Origin: Gammaproteobacteria bacterium
GTDB taxonomy: Bacteria; Pseudomonadota; Gammaproteobacteria; Burkholderiales; Thiobacillaceae
Reading direction: 5' to 3'
Assembly (NCBI GenBank): GCA_018820745.1
Contig: JAHJNP010000387.1
Coordinates: forward strand, 1-7,010
Length of the DNA stretch: 7,010 bases
Below, one piece after another: positions 5,151-7,010 of the stretch. The position numbers and the translations under genes are program-made. Position 1 is the stretch's first letter, and each line of letters begins with the position of its first letter. Under the pieces are notes generated by a model. The model was given only the letters and a program-made list of their open reading frames with translations, was not told where the DNA came from and did no database searches.

Positions 5151-5172
5151 AGCAGCTGGCATGGTAGCTGCT
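5151..5172. repeat. Dyad overlapping the sigma-54 element
   Basis: AGCAGCT (5151-5157) and AGCTGCT (5166-5172) form a perfect 7-bp inverted repeat around the -24/-12 region. A second overlapping pair, GGTAG (5163-5167) and CTACC (5173-5177), is also present. These lie upstream of the predicted start, so they would act as DNA sites if they act at all. Confidence 0.5.
5157..5172 (+). promoter_or_regulatory. Sigma-54 promoter of the nrtA-nrtB operon
   Basis: TGGCATGGTAGCTGCT matches TGGCACG-N4-TTGCT with exact GG-to-GC spacing and two base differences. The predicted start is near 5183, giving a leader of about 178 nt. Confidence 0.72.
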
Positions 5173-5182
5173 CTACCTTGCT

Positions 5183-5245
5183 TGACACGTTAGACCATTC
5201 GGGTCGAAACAATGTCAGCACTCAGTAGTTTGGACAACGGCGTCC
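5183..5245 (+). promoter_or_regulatory. ANTAR-protein RNA target, leader 2 (canonical P2, unusual P1)
   Basis: P2 is GGAC (5232-5235), loop AACGGC, GTCC (5242-5245). It shares 13 of 14 bases with P2 of leader 1 and keeps A1 and G4. The upstream hairpin is longer: TGACA (5183-5187) pairs with TGTCA (5213-5217), then GTT/AAC, then GACC (5193-5196) with GGTC (5202-5205). Its loop is ATTCG, five bases without the usual G4, so P1 is non-canonical. P2 again overlaps the terminator stem. Confidence 0.75.
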
Positions 5246-5282
5246 TTTCCGCACGGTTACACGCGCAGGGGACGCTTTTTTT
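5240..5282 (+). terminator. Attenuator terminator, leader 2
   Basis: GCGTCCTTT (5240-5248) pairs with AGGGGACGC (5267-5275), including two G-U pairs. The stem continues after one mismatch with CGC/GCG, and seven T follow. The 5' strand shares GTCC with the P2 hairpin. Position and design are the same as in leader 1. It ends 78 bp before the nrtA start. Confidence 0.85.
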
Positions 5283-5360
5283 CGCCCATCCGGATGGTGC
5301 GCTCCGTGCAGAGGATGCCGACAACGGGTTTGCAGTGACTATCAACTTGTATGGAGAACC

Positions 5361-6794
5361 ATGATGAACAGAAGACAGGTCGTGAAGGGCCTTATGCTCA
5401 CCCCCCTGGCGCTGGCGCTATCCCTGGCCGGTTGCGGCAAGGAAGCCCCCACGGAGACGACAACGCCCGCCGCTGAAATGGCGGCGCCTGCCACGACCGG
5501 CGCTGTCGGCCCCGCCGAAAAGCCGGACCTGAAATTCGGCTTCATCAAGCTCACTGACATGGCCCCCCTGGCCATCGCCTACGAGAAGCGATTCTTCGAG
5601 GACGAGGGACTGTATGTCACGCTCGAGGCCCAGGCCAACTGGAAGGTGCTGCTGGACCGGGTGATCGACGGCCAGCTGGACGGCGCCCACATGCTGGCCG
5701 GCCAGCCCCTCGGGGCCACCATCGGCTTCGGCACCAAGGCCGACATCATCACCGCCTTCTCCATGGACCTGAACGGCAACGGCATCACCGTCTCCAACGC
5801 AGTCTGGAACGAGATGAAGAAGCACATCCCGATGGGCCCGGACGGCAAACCTGTTCACCCCATCAAGGCCGACTATCTGAAACCGGTCGTCGAGGCCTAC
5901 AAGAAGGCCGGCAAGCCCTTCAACATGGGCATGGTGTTTCCGGTGTCCACCCACAACTACGAGCTGCGCTACTGGCTCGCCGCCGGCGACCTCAACCCCG
6001 GCTACTACGCGCCGGACAAGGGCGACACCAGCGGCCAGATCAAGGCCGACGTGCTGCTGCCCGTGACGCCGCCGCCGCAGATGCCCGCCACCATGGAAGC
6101 CGGCACCATCAACGGCTACTGCGTGGGCGAGCCCTGGAACCAGCAGGCGGTGTTCAAGGGCATCGGCGTGCCGGTCATCACCGACTACGAGATCTGGAAG
6201 AACAACCCGGAAAAAGTGTTCGGCGTCTCCCAGGCCTGGGCGGACAAGTATCCCAACACGCACATCCGGGTCGTGAAGGCCCTGATCCGCGCCGCCCGGT
6301 GGCTGGATGAAAACGACAACGCCAACCGGCCCGAGGCGGTGAAGATCCTGTCCAGGCCCACCTACGTCGGCGCGGACGAGGCGGTCATCGCCAACAGCAT
6401 GACCGGCACCTTCGAGTACGAGAAGGGCGACAAGCGCGACGTCCCGGACTTCAACGTTTTCTTCCGCCACAACGCCACCTACCCCTACTACTCGGATGCC
6501 GTCTGGTACCTGGGCCAGATGCGCCGCTGGGGCCAGATCCCGGAAGCCAAGCCGGACAGCTGGTATATGGACGTGGCGAAAAAGGTGTACCGCCCGGACA
6601 TCTATGCCCAGGCCGCGAAGGAGCTGATTGCCGAAGGCAAGATGAGCGCCGCCGATTTCCCCGACTTCGCCATGGAAACCGGCTTCAAGCCGCCGCAGAG
6701 CGAGTTCATCGACGGCATCACCTATGACGGCAGCAAGCCCAACGCCTATCTGGAGCAGTTCAAGATCGGCCTGAAAGGCACCGGGAAGCCATAA
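5361..6794 (+). CDS. nrtA: Nitrate ABC transporter substrate-binding lipoprotein (paralog 2)
   Basis: This 477-residue protein would capture nitrate (possibly nitrite) for the NrtBC(D) transporter. Residues 1-25 are a lipoprotein signal with lipobox L-A-G-C (Cys25), followed by a Thr/Ala/Pro-rich tether to about residue 53, as in cyanobacterial NrtA. Family landmarks are [15 protein letters not shown] (57-71), NWKVLLDR with Trp94, [12 protein letters not shown] (135-146), [22 protein letters not shown] with His198, [11 protein letters not shown] (235-245), [11 protein letters not shown] (250-260) and [14 protein letters not shown] with Lys280. These correspond to the ligand-pocket regions of NrtA. 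The length is close to family size. ATG 5361 is followed at once by ATG 5364; the GGAG at 5353-5356 is 4 and 7 bases away, so 5364 may be the true start. It is followed by an nrtB-like gene. A sigma-54 promoter plus ANTAR attenuator precedes it. Confidence 0.9.
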   Translation: MMNRRQVVKGLMLTPLALALSLAGCGKEAPTETTTPAAEMAAPATTGAVGPAEKPDLKFGFIKLTDMAPLAIAYEKRFFEDEGLYVTLEAQANWKVLLDRVIDGQLDGAHMLAGQPLGATIGFGTKADIITAFSMDLNGNGITVSNAVWNEMKKHIPMGPDGKPVHPIKADYLKPVVEAYKKAGKPFNMGMVFPVSTHNYELRYWLAAGDLNPGYYAPDKGDTSGQIKADVLLPVTPPPQMPATMEAGTINGYCVGEPWNQQAVFKGIGVPVITDYEIWKNNPEKVFGVSQAWADKYPNTHIRVVKALIRAARWLDENDNANRPEAVKILSRPTYVGADEAVIANSMTGTFEYEKGDKRDVPDFNVFFRHNATYPYYSDAVWYLGQMRRWGQIPEAKPDSWYMDVAKKVYRPDIYAQAAKELIAEGKMSAADFPDFAMETGFKPPQSEFIDGITYDGSKPNAYLEQFKIGLKGTGKP

Positions 6795-6806
6795 GGCCCG
6801 CCTCTG

Positions 6807-6824
6807 CCCCCCTTCGGGGGTGGG
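6807..6824 (+). other. Intercistronic UUCG hairpin between nrtA and nrtB
   Basis: Four C-G pairs close a TTCG tetraloop (CCCC 6809-6812, loop 6813-6816, GGGG 6817-6820), with extra C and G runs on both sides. There is no T-run, so it is not a clear terminator. Such hairpins after a binding-protein gene often protect the upstream mRNA, which would give more binding protein than permease. Confidence 0.55.
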
Positions 6825-6854
6825 TTTGCGGCGGCCCATACCTCGCCTGTTGTA

Positions 6855-6860
6855 AAAGGA
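6855..6860 (+). promoter_or_regulatory. Ribosome binding site of nrtB
   Basis: AAAGGA is placed six bases before ATG 6867. It supports this start for the truncated permease. Confidence 0.75.
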
Positions 6861-6866
6861 CACACC

Positions 6867-7010
6867 ATGAAAAGCACCACCCTATTGAGTATCAGCCAGA
6901 ACCCGGGACGCCTGCTGCCGACAGCGGACCAGCTCATGCGACTGGGTCGTGGCCTGATGTTGCCCCTGATCGGCATCCTCCTGTTCCTGTTCCTCTGGTA
7001 CAACGCCAGA
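6867..7010 (+). CDS. nrtB: Nitrate ABC transporter permease, N-terminal fragment (3' end outside window)
   Basis: Only the first 48 codons are present. They encode a short polar N-terminus followed by a hydrophobic segment at about residues 29-44 (GLMLPLIGILLFLFLW), consistent with the first membrane helix of an NrtB-type permease. The frame stays open to the window edge. The identification rests largely on position: it follows nrtA by 72 bp in the same direction, with its own ribosome site and no promoter seen. The expected next genes would be the ATPase components NrtC/NrtD and nitrate or nitrite reductases. Confidence 0.72.
   Translation, partial: MKSTTLLSISQNPGRLLPTADQLMRLGRGLMLPLIGILLFLFLWYNAR

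Noticed and set aside
5418..6863. Long open frame on the minus strand opposite nrtA (481 codons)
   Set aside because: It is fully antisense to a well-recognised protein, rich in G/V/H/D composition typical of a shadow frame in GC-rich DNA, and has no family resemblance.

Overview
The window is GC-rich DNA with short, well-spaced genes, Shine-Dalgarno-type starts and sigma-54 promoters. This points to a proteobacterium, most likely a betaproteobacterium (Rhodocyclales or Thiobacillus-like). That assignment is an inference from gene style and repeat type, because no phylogenetic marker is present.

Layout. Positions 1-453 hold the C-terminal part of a Cu+-type P1B ATPase (CopA-like). A convergent gap with hairpins and a 7-bp tandem repeat (454-627) separates it from a TonB-family energy transducer on the minus strand (628-1392). 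Divergent to it lies a secreted dienelactone-hydrolase-fold protein (1467-2261) whose expected catalytic His is Arg. Positions 2262-2700 carry no gene; they hold a roughly 304-bp imperfect palindrome (2297-2600) with nested hairpins, resembling an intergenic mobile repeat, and a further hairpin.

The right-hand 4.3 kb is a nitrate-assimilation regulatory and uptake cluster. It contains an ANTAR antiterminator of the NasT type (2916-3479), a NrtA-like substrate-binding protein with a signal peptide (3781-4998), a second NrtA-like protein that is a lipoprotein (5361-6794), and the start of an NrtB-like ABC permease (6867 to the window edge). Each of the first three genes has its own control unit. 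The unit consists of an NtrC-like dyad, a sigma-54 -24/-12 element with its first base 72-74 bp from the dyad centre, a leader of about 105-180 nt, and an intrinsic terminator before the start codon.

In the two transporter leaders the terminator overlaps a hexaloop hairpin (loops AAAGGC and AACGGC on nearly identical stems). This is the A1/G4 loop signature of ANTAR-protein RNA targets. The upstream partner hairpin is canonical in the first leader (loop AATGAT) and non-canonical in the second. The inferred logic is that nitrogen limitation (NtrC/sigma-54) starts transcription, and NasT, released by a nitrate signal, lets it continue past the terminator. The nasT leader also has a perfect terminator but no clear ANTAR motif. 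No NasS gene is visible, and NasT has Ala where the receiver phosphoacceptor Asp is expected. The general system type is known (Klebsiella nas, Azotobacter NasST). The unusual points are the triplicated sigma-54-plus-attenuator design, the paired and divergent binding proteins, and the degenerate receiver.
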